NCBI GenBank assembly: GCA_003480425.1
Contig: QUJA01000001.1
Span: forward strand, 62,001-126,000
Length of the DNA stretch: 64,000 nt
Direction: 5' to 3'
DNA from: Firmicutes bacterium AM31-12AC
GTDB lineage: Bacteria; Bacillota; Clostridia; Lachnospirales; Lachnospiraceae
In this document: piece by piece, positions 17,583 through 27,125 of the stretch
Numbering within the stretch: position 1 is the stretch's first letter
Layout: each line of letters starts with the position of its first letter
The notes under the pieces: generated by a model
What the model was told of the DNA's origin: nothing
What the model saw: only the letters and a program-made list of their open reading frames with translations
Database searches by the model: none
Made by a program: the position numbers and the translations under genes

Positions 17583-18098
17583 TTAGATATTACGTCCACA
17601 ACATTTTTTATATTTTTTTCCACTTCCACATGGACATGGATCATTTCTTCCGATTTTTTTCTCTTTACGGATTGTTCCTGACTGTTTTTGTTCTCTGTAA
17701 AGACGTTTCTTTGTTTCTTCATCAAAAATATCATCCCACTGTGGCAATCCATACAGCCAGTCTGCTTTTGCATCAATCATATTCTTATAAAGTAATTCTT
17801 TATCGAATACTAAATTAATTTCAGTGTCTTCTGTCATTGTCTCAATTGGATTGGCAACTTTTAAGCTGTCATTGATTCCATCCAAGAATCCAACCATTGT
17901 CATAACATCCTGTCCATATTTTGCTGCCACCTCTTTTAAAGTTCCACGAACCTCTTCGTCTGGATTCTTTAAAAGTTCTACATAAATATCTTTCTCAATT
18001 GTAAAATATTTACTCCAGAAATTTTCTAATTCTGTTTTGCTTAAGCTCTGATCATATGCAGTAGCTCTCCACTGTTCTAATAAACTTTTATCGCTCAT
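17583..18098 (-). CDS. SEC-C motif protein
   Basis: A 171-residue protein. The C-terminal 22 residues form a SEC-C zinc-binding motif ([17 protein letters not shown]), as at the end of SecA, preceded by a helical domain with no recognised family. The N-terminal part resembles uncharacterised Firmicutes SEC-C proteins. It is probably cytoplasmic; role unknown. AAGGAG lies 9 bases before the ATG. Confidence 0.85.
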   Translation of the reverse strand: MSDKSLLEQWRATAYDQSLSKTELENFWSKYFTIEKDIYVELLKNPDEEVRGTLKEVAAKYGQDVMTMVGFLDGINDSLKVANPIETMTEDTEINLVFDKELLYKNMIDAKADWLYGLPQWDDIFDEETKKRLYREQKQSGTIRKEKKIGRNDPCPCGSGKKYKKCCGRNI

Positions 18099-18140
18099 CG
18101 TATTTAACTCCTTTATCTAAGTAATAACTCGTCTTTTAAT

Positions 18141-18169
18141 ATTCTATGTCAATTCACAATGATTTGCAA
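18141..18169 (-). promoter_or_regulatory. Promoter of the SEC-C gene
   Basis: Minus-strand TTGCAA (18164-18169) and TAGAAT (18141-18146) with a 17-base spacer. Confidence 0.55.
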
Positions 18170-18221
18170 CTAAAATATTTCTTTTATCGTTTAAACATTC
18201 TTCATAATACCCAGAAATTGT

Positions 18222-18250
18222 TTGTATTTTCTTAATAATTCAGCTATAAT
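18222..18250 (+). promoter_or_regulatory. Promoter of the 71-aa membrane protein
   Basis: TTGTAT (18222-18227) and TATAAT (18245-18250) with a 17-base spacer, 32 bases before the start codon. It supports the small downstream gene as real. Confidence 0.65.
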
Positions 18251-18282
18251 GCTTACAGTACTTTTTAGAAAGGATTGATTCT

Positions 18283-18498
18283 ATGCACAAATTAACTCGG
18301 ATATTTGCTCTGATAGGTGCCATCCTCTTAGCGGGACTTTATATCTGCACCTTAATATTGGCACTGATTGACTCAGCTTATACATCAGATTTATTAAAAG
18401 CAGCTATTGCTTCCACAATTATCTTACCAGTTTTATTATATGCTTATATTCTAATTTATCGTTTAGCAAAGCATTCCGATGATTCTCCTGAAAAATAA
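18283..18498 (+). CDS. Small membrane protein, 71 aa
   Basis: I do not recognise the family. Two hydrophobic helices (about residues 7-29 and 39-61) are joined by a short polar loop and end in a charged tail (HSDDSPEK). AGAAAGGA lies upstream of the ATG and a near-consensus promoter precedes it, so expression is likely. It is divergent from the SEC-C gene. No signal peptide cleavage site is evident. Confidence 0.7.
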   Translation: MHKLTRIFALIGAILLAGLYICTLILALIDSAYTSDLLKAAIASTIILPVLLYAYILIYRLAKHSDDSPEK

Positions 18499-18503
18499 TT
18501 TTT

Positions 18504-18671
18504 TTACACATATAACATTTCTAATTCCATAACAATACAGTTTTGAGGTATTGTTATGGATTTTATTTGCTCTTCCGACCGATTTTGGTAAAGCAATCCC
18601 TTTTTCATTAAATATTCTTCTGTTGAAATGACTTTTTGTTTTTGTTTAATTTTCATGCTGTTTTGCTGCAT
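18504..18671 (-). CDS. Small protein of 55 aa, not recognised
   Basis: A 55-codon frame starts MQQNSMKIKQKQKVISTEEY and ends MELEMLYV. AAGGAGG lies 10 bases before its ATG, one of the best ribosome sites in this region, and TATAAT lies farther upstream. The N-terminal third is strongly basic, the middle charged and the C-terminus hydrophobic. It has no match to a family I know. A 12-bp perfect inverted repeat (18527-18559) lies inside the last third of the frame and could also act as terminator for the convergent 71-aa gene. Confidence 0.55.
   Translation of the reverse strand: MQQNSMKIKQKQKVISTEEYLMKKGLLYQNRSEEQIKSITIPQNCIVMELEMLYV
18527..18559 (+). terminator. Perfect inverted repeat, possible terminator of the 71-aa gene
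   Basis: CCATAACAATAC and its exact complement flank a 9-base loop, followed by ATTTTATTTG on the plus strand. It lies 29 bases after the 71-aa gene and inside the opposing 55-aa frame, so it may serve both as coding sequence and as terminator. Confidence 0.55.
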
Positions 18672-18777
18672 ATCAACATCTCCTCCTTTTTACTTCAGCT
18701 CTATCATTATATTAGCCGAACAATAAAAATATGCCGGAAATTATTTTTTATAAGAATATTAACGCACATTTCCCCGC

Positions 18778-18811
18778 AAAAAAGTGCCAGAAAAACTTCT
18801 GACACTTTTTG
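18778..18811 (-). terminator. purA terminator
   Basis: AAAAAGTGCCAGAA pairs with TTCTGACACTTTTT around a 4-base loop; the T run on the minus strand follows the purA stop codon. Confidence 0.8.
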
Positions 18812-18816
18812 CATTC

Positions 18817-20097
18817 TTATTTATTTCTATAAATAATATCATCTCGTCCTGGTCCGTTGCTGACCATAGTGATTGGATATCCAATCTGCTCCTCAATAAA
18901 TTCAATGTATTTACGGCAGTTTTCCGGAAGATCCTCATATTTTTTGATACCGCGAATATCTTCTTTCCAGCCTGGAAGCACTTTGTATACTGGTTTTGCT
19001 TTCTCAAGCAAATGTGTTACAGGAAATTCTGTCGTCACTTCTCCGTTAATCTCATATCCAACGCAAACCGGAATCTCTTCAAGATATCCAAGTACATCTA
19101 AAACTGTAAATGCAACATCTGTTGCTCCCTGCATTCTGCATCCATATTTAGAAGCAACACAGTCAAACCACCCCATACGTCTTGGACGACCTGTAGTAGC
19201 TCCAAATTCACCGCCATCTCCGCCGCGTTTTCTCAATTCATCTGCTTCATCACCAAAAATCTCACTTACAAAAGCACCTGCTCCTACAGCACTCGAATAT
19301 GCTTTACATACAGTGATAATCTGTTTAATTTCATATGGTGGAATTCCTGCACCGATTGCACCATATGCAGCCAGTGTAGAAGATGATGTAACCATTGGGT
19401 AAATTCCATGATCTGGATCTTTCAATGATCCCAGCTGTCCTTCAAGAAGAATATTTTTTCCTTCTTTAATTGCATTATGAAGGAACAACGATACATTACA
19501 TACATATGGTTCTACCATTTTCTTATATTCCATCAATTCGTTATATAAATCATCTGGATTCAATAATGGTTTATGATATAAGTGCTCCAACAATACATTT
19601 TTCTGTTCTGCGATTCGAACAACTTTTTCTTTAAGCAAATCATCATCAAACAATTCACTTACCTGGAAACCAATCTTAGCATACTTATCTGAATAAAAAG
19701 GTGCGATTCCTGATTTTGTAGATCCAAATGATTTTCCTGCCAAACGTTCTTCCTCGTAAGCATCAAACAGTTTATGATAAGACATCACAATCTGTGCACG
19801 ATCTGATACAAGAATCTTTGGAGCCGGAACTCCTTTTTCTACTACAGACTGAATCTCTCCAAATAATTTTGGAATATCTAATGCTACTCCATTACCAATA
19901 ATACTTGTTGTATGATCATAAAACACACCTGAAGGCAGAGTATGCAGAGCAAACTTTCCATAATCATTCACGATTGTATGTCCTGCATTAGCTCCTCCCT
20001 GAAAACGAACGATAATATCTGATTCTTTTCCGAGCATATCGGTAATCTTACCTTTTCCTTCATCGCCCCAGTTCGCTCCAACCACTGCTTTAACCAT
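18817..20097 (-). CDS. purA: Adenylosuccinate synthetase
   Basis: Joins aspartate to IMP using GTP, the first committed step to AMP. The N-terminal GTP-binding loop is WGDEGKGKITD (residues 10-20), the IMP-site segments are STKSGIAP and TTGRPRRMGWFD, and the C-terminal GPGRDD closes the active site. At 426 residues it is full length. AGGAGG lies 6-7 bases before the ATG. It is monocistronic, with its own promoter and a leader containing an inverted repeat. Confidence 0.98.
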   Translation of the reverse strand: MVKAVVGANWGDEGKGKITDMLGKESDIIVRFQGGANAGHTIVNDYGKFALHTLPSGVFYDHTTSIIGNGVALDIPKLFGEIQSVVEKGVPAPKILVSDRAQIVMSYHKLFDAYEEERLAGKSFGSTKSGIAPFYSDKYAKIGFQVSELFDDDLLKEKVVRIAEQKNVLLEHLYHKPLLNPDDLYNELMEYKKMVEPYVCNVSLFLHNAIKEGKNILLEGQLGSLKDPDHGIYPMVTSSSTLAAYGAIGAGIPPYEIKQIITVCKAYSSAVGAGAFVSEIFGDEADELRKRGGDGGEFGATTGRPRRMGWFDCVASKYGCRMQGATDVAFTVLDVLGYLEEIPVCVGYEINGEVTTEFPVTHLLEKAKPVYKVLPGWKEDIRGIKKYEDLPENCRKYIEFIEEQIGYPITMVSNGPGRDDIIYRNK

Positions 20098-20134
20098 ATC
20101 AAATCCTCCTGCGTATTTGAACTTTTTAATTCTT

Positions 20135-20165
20135 ATTAGGTACTCTTATTAATGAGCCACCTAAT
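20135..20165 (-). repeat. Inverted repeat in the purA leader
   Basis: ATTAGGT...ACCTAAT arms with an inner CTC/GAG pair lie between the purA promoter and start codon. There is no T-tract after it, so it is more likely a protein-binding site or an mRNA 5' stem than a terminator. Confidence 0.45.
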
Positions 20166-20167
20166 GA

Positions 20168-20196
20168 ATTATACTATATTTTTCAAACAAAGTAAA
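20168..20196 (-). promoter_or_regulatory. purA promoter
   Basis: Minus-strand TTTACT (20191-20196) and TATAAT (20168-20173), 17-base spacer. Confidence 0.6.
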
Positions 20197-20223
20197 ATCT
20201 TTTTTACGAAATTTTGCTGGTTT

Positions 20224-21783
20224 TTACATTAATGGTGCAATTAACCGCAATACTCGTCCACAAATAAACATAAACGGACTTATTTTTTTAACATCTGCAA
20301 CTGATACCCTTTCGCATTGCGTCAATGTCTTTTGGAAATCTGCCTCCACATCATGTACGATTGGATTATTATAAATAAATGTCCCGCACTCAAAATGAAG
20401 AAACAAACTACGATAATCCAAGTTAATCGTTCCAACTGTTGCTGTATCATCATCGGACACAAATATTTTTGCATGTACAAAACCTGGCGTAAACTCATAT
20501 ATTTTCACTCCGGCTTCGATAAGTTCTTCATAGTATGTCTTTGCCACCGCAAATGCATACCACTTATCCGGAATATGTGGCATAATAATTTTTACATCGA
20601 TTTCACTTTTTGCAGCGCGGCATAAAGCATCCAGCATTTCGCGATCCAGTATTAGATATGGCGTCATAATATGCACATATTTCTTGGCATGATTTAAAAT
20701 ATGGCAATAAACTTCTTCACCAACATTTTCATGATCATATGGACTATCTGCATATGGAATAACAAACCCTAATTCTCTTTTCAGTTCTGTTGACATGTCT
20801 GTCAAATATGATTCATACTGTTCCGGAAGCAGCTCCGTTGCATTCCACATCTGTAAAAACATCATTGTCAAACTCTGCACCGCATCACCTTGAAGCATGA
20901 CAGCTGTATCTTTCCAATAGCCAAAACGTTCTTTTTTATTTATATACTCATCTGCAAGGTTAATTCCGCCTGTAAATCCTACCTTTCCATCAATAACACA
21001 AATCTTACGATGATCACGGTTATTCTGTACGGTTGACAAAACCGGTCGGATTGGACTAAACATTTTACATTTAATACCATAGCGTTGGATTTCCTCCGGA
21101 TATTTGTATGGAAGCAGAGAAATGCTGCACATACCATCATACATAAAACGAACTTCTACGCCCTCTGCCACTTTCTGCTTCAAAATCTCAAGTATTGATT
21201 CCCACATATATCCTTCCGCGACAATAAAATACTCTAAAAAAATATATTTTTGAGCCATTTTCAACTGTTTTAAAAGCTCCGGAAATTTTTCTTCTCCGCA
21301 ACTAAAATACATTGCTTTTGTATTGCGATATGTTGGGTAATGCAGCTGATTCGCCATATATCTGGCAAGATTTGCGTTGGCTGGCTTACTAACCTGCAAT
21401 TCTTCTACAATTTCCTTTTGTTGTTTCAAATACGGCCAGGTTTCCATCTGAACATCACATAACCGTTTGCCAAACATCCTCGTTCCAAGTTCAAGTTTTA
21501 CATAAACATAAAACAAACATCCAAATACAGGAAAGATTAAAATCAATAGCATCCATGTGCATGTAAATTCCGGACATGTTTTATCATTTATGATATATAC
21601 GACAATTAAGATCTGAGCAATCAGCTCTAATGAATACACATATACCGCATAATCCCGCAGAATTGTAGACAGTACAAACATTGCTCCCAGTTGTAGTAAA
21701 ATCAATAATAAAACTAATGCTGTACGGCTGAAGACAATTTCCAGTATTTTATTTTTCGCTTTTTTCACCGCTGGATGATTCAT
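20224..21783 (-). CDS. cls: Cardiolipin synthase
   Basis: Membrane enzyme condensing two phosphatidylglycerols to cardiolipin. Two N-terminal membrane helices (within about residues 15-85) precede two phospholipase D domains, each with an HxK motif: HRKICVIDGKVGFTGG (about residue 258) and HAKIFVSDDDTATVG (about residue 438). At 519 residues the length is typical. Two adjacent ATG codons exist; the second is favoured because AGGAGG is 6 bases from it and only 3 from the first. Confidence 0.94.
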   Translation of the reverse strand: MNHPAVKKAKNKILEIVFSRTALVLLLILLQLGAMFVLSTILRDYAVYVYSLELIAQILIVVYIINDKTCPEFTCTWMLLILIFPVFGCLFYVYVKLELGTRMFGKRLCDVQMETWPYLKQQKEIVEELQVSKPANANLARYMANQLHYPTYRNTKAMYFSCGEEKFPELLKQLKMAQKYIFLEYFIVAEGYMWESILEILKQKVAEGVEVRFMYDGMCSISLLPYKYPEEIQRYGIKCKMFSPIRPVLSTVQNNRDHRKICVIDGKVGFTGGINLADEYINKKERFGYWKDTAVMLQGDAVQSLTMMFLQMWNATELLPEQYESYLTDMSTELKRELGFVIPYADSPYDHENVGEEVYCHILNHAKKYVHIMTPYLILDREMLDALCRAAKSEIDVKIIMPHIPDKWYAFAVAKTYYEELIEAGVKIYEFTPGFVHAKIFVSDDDTATVGTINLDYRSLFLHFECGTFIYNNPIVHDVEADFQKTLTQCERVSVADVKKISPFMFICGRVLRLIAPLM

Positions 21784-21827
21784 CATTCTCCTCCTGTTAA
21801 GTTCATCTGCCTTGTATAATACCGCAT

Positions 21828-21856
21828 ATTATAGCACGATTTTCAAGCTTGGGCAA
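21828..21856 (-). promoter_or_regulatory. cls promoter
   Basis: Minus-strand TTGCCC (21851-21856) and TATAAT (21828-21833) with a 17-base spacer. Confidence 0.6.
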
Positions 21857-21886
21857 ATTCTCTTATGCAGAAAATCCAAGAAAGAA

Positions 21887-21915
21887 TTGTATTTTACCCC
21901 AAAAAGTATTAAAAT
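21887..21915 (+). promoter_or_regulatory. Promoter of the 67-aa protein gene
   Basis: TTGTAT (21887-21892) and TAAAAT (21910-21915), 17-base spacer, 45 bases before the start codon. Confidence 0.55.
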
Positions 21916-21960
21916 ACATTAAGATTCAAGATTATTTCTGATTGAAAGGGGATCAAAACC

Positions 21961-22164
21961 ATGAATAAATTTATAAAATTGCTTTCTAGATGTCTGCTTG
22001 CCGGAATAGGTATTGGTATTTCCGTTTATGCTTTCAAAAAGTACTTTTCACATGAGCATACAGAAGATGATATTTTTGAAGAAGACGATTTTGATTTAGA
22101 CAACGATCTTCAGCCAGTGAAAGAACGGGAATATGTTTCTTTAAAAAGAGATGAAAACCTTTAA
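21961..22164 (+). CDS. Small membrane-anchored acidic protein, 67 aa
   Basis: I do not recognise this protein. One N-terminal hydrophobic helix (about residues 8-26) is followed by a strongly acidic segment (TEDDIFEEDDFDLDNDLQ) and a mixed-charge tail. It could be anchored in the membrane with the acidic part outside or inside. GAAAGGGG upstream, a promoter and a strong terminator make it a well-formed single gene. Confidence 0.7.
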   Translation: MNKFIKLLSRCLLAGIGIGISVYAFKKYFSHEHTEDDIFEEDDFDLDNDLQPVKEREYVSLKRDENL

Positions 22165-22170
22165 TTATGA

Positions 22171-22216
22171 AAAAAGACGCATAAAGTAAGAAAAGAACTT
22201 ACTTTATGCGTCTTTT
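22171..22216. terminator. Bidirectional terminator after the 67-aa gene
   Basis: A 19-bp inverted repeat (22171-22190 and 22198-22216) with A and T runs on both ends. It also ends the MocR-type gene. Confidence 0.85.
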
Positions 22217-23612
22217 TCTGTCCATGCTTCTTTTAACAATCGCACTGCCTCAACAATACTTTTCTCCTGCATATTTGCATATCCAAGAAGAATCGTAGCC
22301 TGTTTTTGCATCTGTTGTTTAACATAGTATTCTGACAATCCGTACACTTTCACGTCTTTATCCGCTGCTCTTTGAATCAACTCTGTCTCCGACATTTTAT
22401 TCTTACAATGTAGTAACAAATGCACTCCTGCATTTTCTCCTGAAATATCAACTGCGTTCTGAGACATTTTAATGATGCAAGCAATCTGTCATGACGCCCT
22501 TTGTATAGGGCTCTTGTCTTGTTCAAATGCCGCTCATAATATCCTTCTTCAATAAATTTCTGTAATATAAGCTGATCCACTTTTGAAACAGTTGAATTTA
22601 AAAATCCGCTTTTTTCCCAATATTGTTGAAGTAATATGCGAGGTAATACAATATAACTTACACGTATTGCAGGTGCTATAGATTTCGAAAAGGTTCCCAC
22701 ATAAATTACTTTTTCATGATTATCATATCCTTGTAATGCTGGGATAGGTTTCCCCTTGTAACGGAATTCACTGTCATAATCATCCTCTATAATATACCTG
22801 TCTGCTTTCTTTTCTGCCCATTGGAGGAGCTCTAGTCTGCGTTTTACCGGCATAACAATTCCAAGTGGATATTGATGCGATGGCATAACAAATGCAATGT
22901 CAGCATTCGACTGCTCCAGTTTTGAAACATCCATCCCCTGTTCGTCTATATCTACCGTGCATGTCTCGTATGACAAATTATAAAACAACTGATAGTCTCG
23001 TTTATAAGTCGGATTCTCAAATGCAATTTTATGGTGATTTCCCATTACCGTTGTAAGAACCATATATAGATAATCATTTCCTGCGCCTACAATAATCTGA
23101 TCAGGCGAGCAGTTAACACCTCTCGCCTGATGTAGATAATTGCATATCGCATTTCTCAATCCCAGTTCCCCCTGCGGGTTTCCCAGCCGAAACATTTCAG
23201 CTTTATCGTCTGCCAAACATTCCTTTGATAATTTTCTCCATGCATTATAAGGGAATCCTCTTAAATCCACCCCATTGGGAGTAAAATCATACAAATACTG
23301 TCTCTTTTGCGACTGTTCTTTCTCCTGATACTCTCTCGAACTATTCTTAATTTGATATAATCCTTTAATATCTGTTACATAATATCCCTTATAAGGTACT
23401 GCCTTCACATATCCTTCTGAAAGTAATTGTTCATATGCCAGTTCCACTGTACTTCTGCTTACTTCTAAATATTTACACAACGATCTTGTTGAAGGCAGTT
23501 TCTCGCTGCTCTTCATACGTCCGTTCTGAATATCTTCTTTGATATATAAATAAATCTGTTCATATAATGGTTTGCCTGATTTTGGCTGTAAGCTAATTGT
23601 TAATTCATTCAT
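22204..23612 (-). pseudogene. MocR/PdxR-type GntR-aminotransferase regulator, frameshifted
   Basis: The family couples an N-terminal GntR winged helix (about residues 5-75) to a fold-type I aminotransferase domain used as a PLP-bound sensor. The Schiff-base lysine region YVGTFSKSIAPAIR is present. The frame that starts at 23612 goes wrong after RHDRLLASLK near 22470, while the expected continuation (MSQNAVDISGENAGVHLLL) is in the -1 frame and runs to 22204. One extra A in the AAAA run (TTTT on the plus strand, 22467-22470) restores a 469-residue protein of normal length. So this is either a recent frameshift or a sequence error. It starts 5 bases after the glnS stop codon with a weak AAGG site. 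Confidence 0.85.
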
Positions 23613-23617
23613 AAACC

Positions 23618-25288
23618 TTATTTCTTTGGAAGTTTAAATGAACTCTTCAATGAAACAATGCGGTTAAACACCAGATTCTCTGTTGTTGAATCCTTCGCAT
23701 CAATACAGAAGTAACCTGTTCGTACGAACTGGAAGCTATCATATGCTTTCGCATCCTGAAAACTTGGTTCTACATAGCATTCTTTTAAAATTGTCAATGA
23801 ATTTGGATTCAAGTTCAAAGAACCATCTTCTTTGTTATATACACCCTTCTCTTCATCAACAAGATTCTCATACAATCTCACTTCTGCTTTTTGAGCTGTT
23901 GGCGCTGCTACCCAGTGAATTGTTCCTTTCACTTTTCTTCCTGCAAAGCCGCTTCCACTCTTTGTTTCCGGATCATAAGTACAATGTACAACTGTAACAT
24001 TACCATCTTCATCCTTCTCATATCCAACACATTTAACAAAATATGCTGACATCAGGCGGACTTCATTATCTGGAAAGAGTCGGAAATATTTCTTCGGTGG
24101 TTCTTCCATAAAGTCATCTCGTTCAATATAAAGTTCACGGCAGAATGGTACTTTTCTTGTTCCAAGCTCCTCATTTTCAAGATTGTTAGGTACGTCCAGA
24201 TATTCAATCTGTCCTTCTGGATAATTATCGATAACAAGTTTGATAGGATCTAATACTGCCATCATTCGAGATTTTTTCAACTTCAGATCTTCACGGATAC
24301 AATACTCTAACATTGCATAATCAACCGAACTCTGTGCCTTTGAAATTCCGCACATTTCAATAAACATCTTAATTGATTCCGGTGTAAATCCTCTTCTTCT
24401 AAGTGCTGCAATGGACACAAGACGTGGATCATCCCAGCCATCTACAATCTTGTCTTCTACCAGCTTCTTAATATAACGCTTACCAGTCACTACATTTGTC
24501 AGATATAATTTTGCAAACTCAATCTGTCTTGGCGGCATAGTAAATTCACATTCTCTTACTACCCAATCATACAATGGTCTGTGATCTTCAAACTCCAATG
24601 TACAAATAGAATGTGTGATTCCTTCGATTGCATCCTCAATTGGATGTGCAAAATCGTACATCGGATAAATACACCACTTATCTCCTGTATTGTGATGCGT
24701 CATATGTGCAACACGATAAATAACAGGGTCTCTCATGTTAATATTTGGTGATGCCATGTCAATCTTAGCACGAAGTACTTTTGTTCCATCTTCATACTTG
24801 CCATCACGCATCTCTTCAAACAACTGAAGATTCTCTTCTACACTTCTGTTGCGGTATGGACTTTCTTTTCCAGCTTCAGTTAAAGTTCCTCTATACTGAC
24901 GGATCTCTTCCGCTGTCAGATCACACACATATGCTTTTCCTTTTTTTATCAATTTCACTGCGCAATCATACATCTGATCAAAATAATCTGATGCAAAATA
25001 TAAATGTTGCTTCCAGTCAGCTCCTAGCCATTTGATATCTTCTTTGATCGAATCTACAAATTCCATCTTCTCTTTTGTCGGATTCGTATCATCAAAACGC
25101 ATGTGAAATTCCCCGTCATATTCCTGCGCTAATCCATAGTTCAGCAAAATAGATTTCGCATGTCCAATATGCAAATATCCATTCGGCTCCGGTGGGAATC
25201 GTGTACACACATGATCATATACACCTTCCGCCAGGTCTTTATCTATTTCCTGTTCTATAAAGTTTTTTGAAACAGTTTCGTTCTCCAT
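23618..25288 (-). CDS. glnS: Glutaminyl-tRNA synthetase
   Basis: Class I synthetase charging tRNA-Gln directly. HIGH box at residues 40-43 ([12 protein letters not shown]), a KMSKS-equivalent VVTGKRYI, the [10 protein letters not shown] segment and the C-terminal anticodon-binding beta-barrels are visible; 556 residues is the normal size. The signature [14 protein letters not shown] is GlnRS- rather than GluRS-like. Many Clostridia instead use GatCAB for Gln-tRNA, so the presence of GlnRS is a lineage trait. AGGAGG lies 5 bases before the ATG. Confidence 0.96.
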   Translation of the reverse strand: MENETVSKNFIEQEIDKDLAEGVYDHVCTRFPPEPNGYLHIGHAKSILLNYGLAQEYDGEFHMRFDDTNPTKEKMEFVDSIKEDIKWLGADWKQHLYFASDYFDQMYDCAVKLIKKGKAYVCDLTAEEIRQYRGTLTEAGKESPYRNRSVEENLQLFEEMRDGKYEDGTKVLRAKIDMASPNINMRDPVIYRVAHMTHHNTGDKWCIYPMYDFAHPIEDAIEGITHSICTLEFEDHRPLYDWVVRECEFTMPPRQIEFAKLYLTNVVTGKRYIKKLVEDKIVDGWDDPRLVSIAALRRRGFTPESIKMFIEMCGISKAQSSVDYAMLEYCIREDLKLKKSRMMAVLDPIKLVIDNYPEGQIEYLDVPNNLENEELGTRKVPFCRELYIERDDFMEEPPKKYFRLFPDNEVRLMSAYFVKCVGYEKDEDGNVTVVHCTYDPETKSGSGFAGRKVKGTIHWVAAPTAQKAEVRLYENLVDEEKGVYNKEDGSLNLNPNSLTILKECYVEPSFQDAKAYDSFQFVRTGYFCIDAKDSTTENLVFNRIVSLKSSFKLPKK

Positions 25289-25321
25289 AGTTGCCTCCTA
25301 CTATCGTAAAATCTGCAATTG

Positions 25322-25350
25322 ATTTTACCATAAATCAGATATGACAGCAA
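25322..25350 (-). promoter_or_regulatory. glnS promoter
   Basis: Minus-strand TTGCTG (25345-25350) and TAAAAT (25322-25327), 17-base spacer. The leader is only about 30 bases, so no T-box is present. Confidence 0.55.
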
Positions 25351-25358
25351 GATGATTT

Positions 25359-25703
25359 TCAGAAAAACCCGTCTATAACCGACACTAATTGAAGGAATTC
25401 TAAACAAAGTTCTGTTTTATTTTCACGTTCACCTATTAATAAATCAAAAGCAGGAATTCCCCATACGCTATGATTGGCTTCTCGCCAATCCCGGATCAAG
25501 ATGTCTTTTAAACGCAAAAATAACGTTTCCCATTCATTTGCATCCATCGGGGCGTATAAATAGATTTCAATATTGTTCTTCATGTAATCCAGAAAACAAT
25601 AAAATTGCGGAATTCCGACACTCGGTATTTCCCTTACAAATTTCATCAAAGAATTTAATGCATCACGAAGAGGAATAAGTTGGTTTCGTTCGAAATGTTC
25701 CAT
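25359..25703 (-). CDS. Hypothetical protein, 114 aa
   Basis: Not recognised. It is a soluble, acidic, mainly helical protein with several aromatic residues (ANEWETLF, RDWREANHSVWG). A weak GGTGAG precedes the ATG. It lies upstream of glnS in the same direction, but the glnS promoter separates them. It could be an immunity-type or regulatory small protein; no partner gene is adjacent. Confidence 0.55.
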   Translation of the reverse strand: MEHFERNQLIPLRDALNSLMKFVREIPSVGIPQFYCFLDYMKNNIEIYLYAPMDANEWETLFLRLKDILIRDWREANHSVWGIPAFDLLIGERENKTELCLEFLQLVSVIDGFF

Positions 25704-25884
25704 ATGCTCACCATATCTTTCTGGCTTACAAAAGCCTTTTATTTTTAGGACAATCGCTTAGTATTTTACTTACTTACAAATTATATTTTGCAACAAAATG
25801 TTTCATGTTTTTATAGACTTTTTTCACAGCACACGATAAAATAAATTCAACGCTTTATTTTTATCCAAGGAGGATTTATTTAAG

Positions 25885-26331
25885 ATGAAATTTGTAATAC
25901 AAAGAGTTACCGAATCTTCTGTTTCTGTTGATGGTACGGTCATTGGACAGATTGGAAAGGGCTTTATGGTTTTAATTGGTGTAGCTGAATCAGACACGGA
26001 AGAAATTGCTGATAAATTAATCCGCAAATTAATCGGGCTTCGTATTTTTGAAGATGAAAATGGAAAGACAAACCTATCCTTAGCAGATGTCGACGGAGAA
26101 CTTCTTTTAATTTCACAATTTACCCTTTACGCAAATTGTAAAAAAGGCAATCGTCCAAGTTTTATAGATGCCGGCAATCCAGACAAAGCAAACGCACTCT
26201 ACGAATATATTATCTCCAAGTGCAAGGAACAAGTTGGCATTGTACAAACTGGAAGCTTTGGTGCAGACATGAAGATTTCCCTCATAAACGATGGCCCGTT
26301 TACAATTATTTTAGATTCTGAAAAATTATAA
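25885..26331 (+). CDS. dtd: D-aminoacyl-tRNA deacylase
   Basis: Removes D-amino acids (and glycine) mischarged on tRNA. The 148-residue protein has both DTD active-site motifs, [17 protein letters not shown] (about residues 77-93) and the cross-subunit NDGPFT near the C-terminus. AAGGAGG is located 12 bases before the ATG. A single-gene unit with its own terminator. Confidence 0.97.
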   Translation: MKFVIQRVTESSVSVDGTVIGQIGKGFMVLIGVAESDTEEIADKLIRKLIGLRIFEDENGKTNLSLADVDGELLLISQFTLYANCKKGNRPSFIDAGNPDKANALYEYIISKCKEQVGIVQTGSFGADMKISLINDGPFTIILDSEKL

Positions 26332-26350
26332 TAATTTCTACAAAAAAGTT

Positions 26351-26392
26351 ACAGTGCTCAGGCTTTGACACAGCTTGCGCACTGTATTTTTT
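26351..26392 (+). terminator. dtd terminator
   Basis: ACAGTGC (26351-26357) and GCACTGT (26379-26385) pair and are followed by ATTTTTT. Confidence 0.7.
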
Positions 26393-26440
26393 ACTATATA
26401 TTTAATTATTTTCCTACGAATTCTATTTCAAAATCCAAAA

Positions 26441-26479
26441 AGCCCCGGAAACACCGCATATATCAGTGTTTCCGGGGCT
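26441..26479 (-). terminator. Terminator of tRNA-Thr
   Basis: A 14-bp perfect inverted repeat AGCCCCGGAAACAC with T run on the minus strand, directly after the tRNA. Confidence 0.85.
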
Positions 26480-26487
26480 AAGTTCAA

Positions 26488-26560
26488 AGCTGCCTAGGGG
26501 ACTTGAACCCCCGGCCTCCGCCTTACCAAGGCGACGCGCTACCGACTGCGCCAAGGCAGC
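26488..26560 (-). tRNA. tRNA-Thr, anticodon GGT
   Basis: A 73-base tRNA. The acceptor stem GCTGCCT/AGGCAGC has discriminator T. The D-arm is GCGC/GCGC, the anticodon stem TCGCC/GGCGG has one wobble, and the loop TTGGTAA gives anticodon GGT for ACC and ACU. The T-arm is GGGGG/CCCCT with TTCAAGT. CCA is not encoded. It is a lone gene with its own terminator. Confidence 0.95.
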
Positions 26561-26680
26561 ATATATCGTTGCCACTTATGTGACAACGATATTAATATAC
26601 ACTATTTTCACAATCTCTGTCAATTCTTTTCTAGCGTTCTGTAAAATTCTTTAGCTTTTTTATCAAAAGTTCTTCCGTTT

Positions 26681-27100
26681 TTAGTTGGCTTCTTCCATCT
26701 GCTTCATATTTTCAAAACAATACTCGATGATGCTCTTTCTTGTTATAATTCCTATGAATTTATTCTGGTCATCTACAACCGGAACAAAATTTTGATTCAT
26801 TGCTTTCTTTATCAAATCTTCCATATCAGAATCTGCACGTACTACATCATAGTCTGCCCTACGTGGAAAATCCTTAATAAAGATTGTTTCTGATTTCTTT
26901 ACATTCAAATCAGTATAGTTCTTAATTCCCCAAAGAAGATCCCCTTCTGTCATTGTCCCAACATATTCGCCTTCTTTATTCAGCATTGGAATACTTGCAT
27001 ATTTGTGAAATTCCATCGTTTCCAACACCTGCCGAAGTGTACAGTAGTCATAAATATATGCCACGTCATTCTTCGGCTTCAAAAAGAACAAAATATTCAT
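26681..27100 (-). CDS. CBS-domain protein
   Basis: A 139-residue protein built almost entirely of a CBS pair: the first repeat around residues 10-70 (ASIPMLNKEGEYVGTMTEGDLL) and the second around 80-135 (FVPVVDDQNKFIGIITRKSIIEY). Such pairs bind adenine nucleotides and regulate partners. It lies 25 bases downstream of the aspartate kinase gene, so it is probably co-transcribed; a direct functional link is only inference. Confidence 0.85.
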   Translation of the reverse strand: MNILFFLKPKNDVAYIYDYCTLRQVLETMEFHKYASIPMLNKEGEYVGTMTEGDLLWGIKNYTDLNVKKSETIFIKDFPRRADYDVVRADSDMEDLIKKAMNQNFVPVVDDQNKFIGIITRKSIIEYCFENMKQMEEAN

Positions 27101-27125
27101 TTCTCAATATCCCACCTTAATTGTA

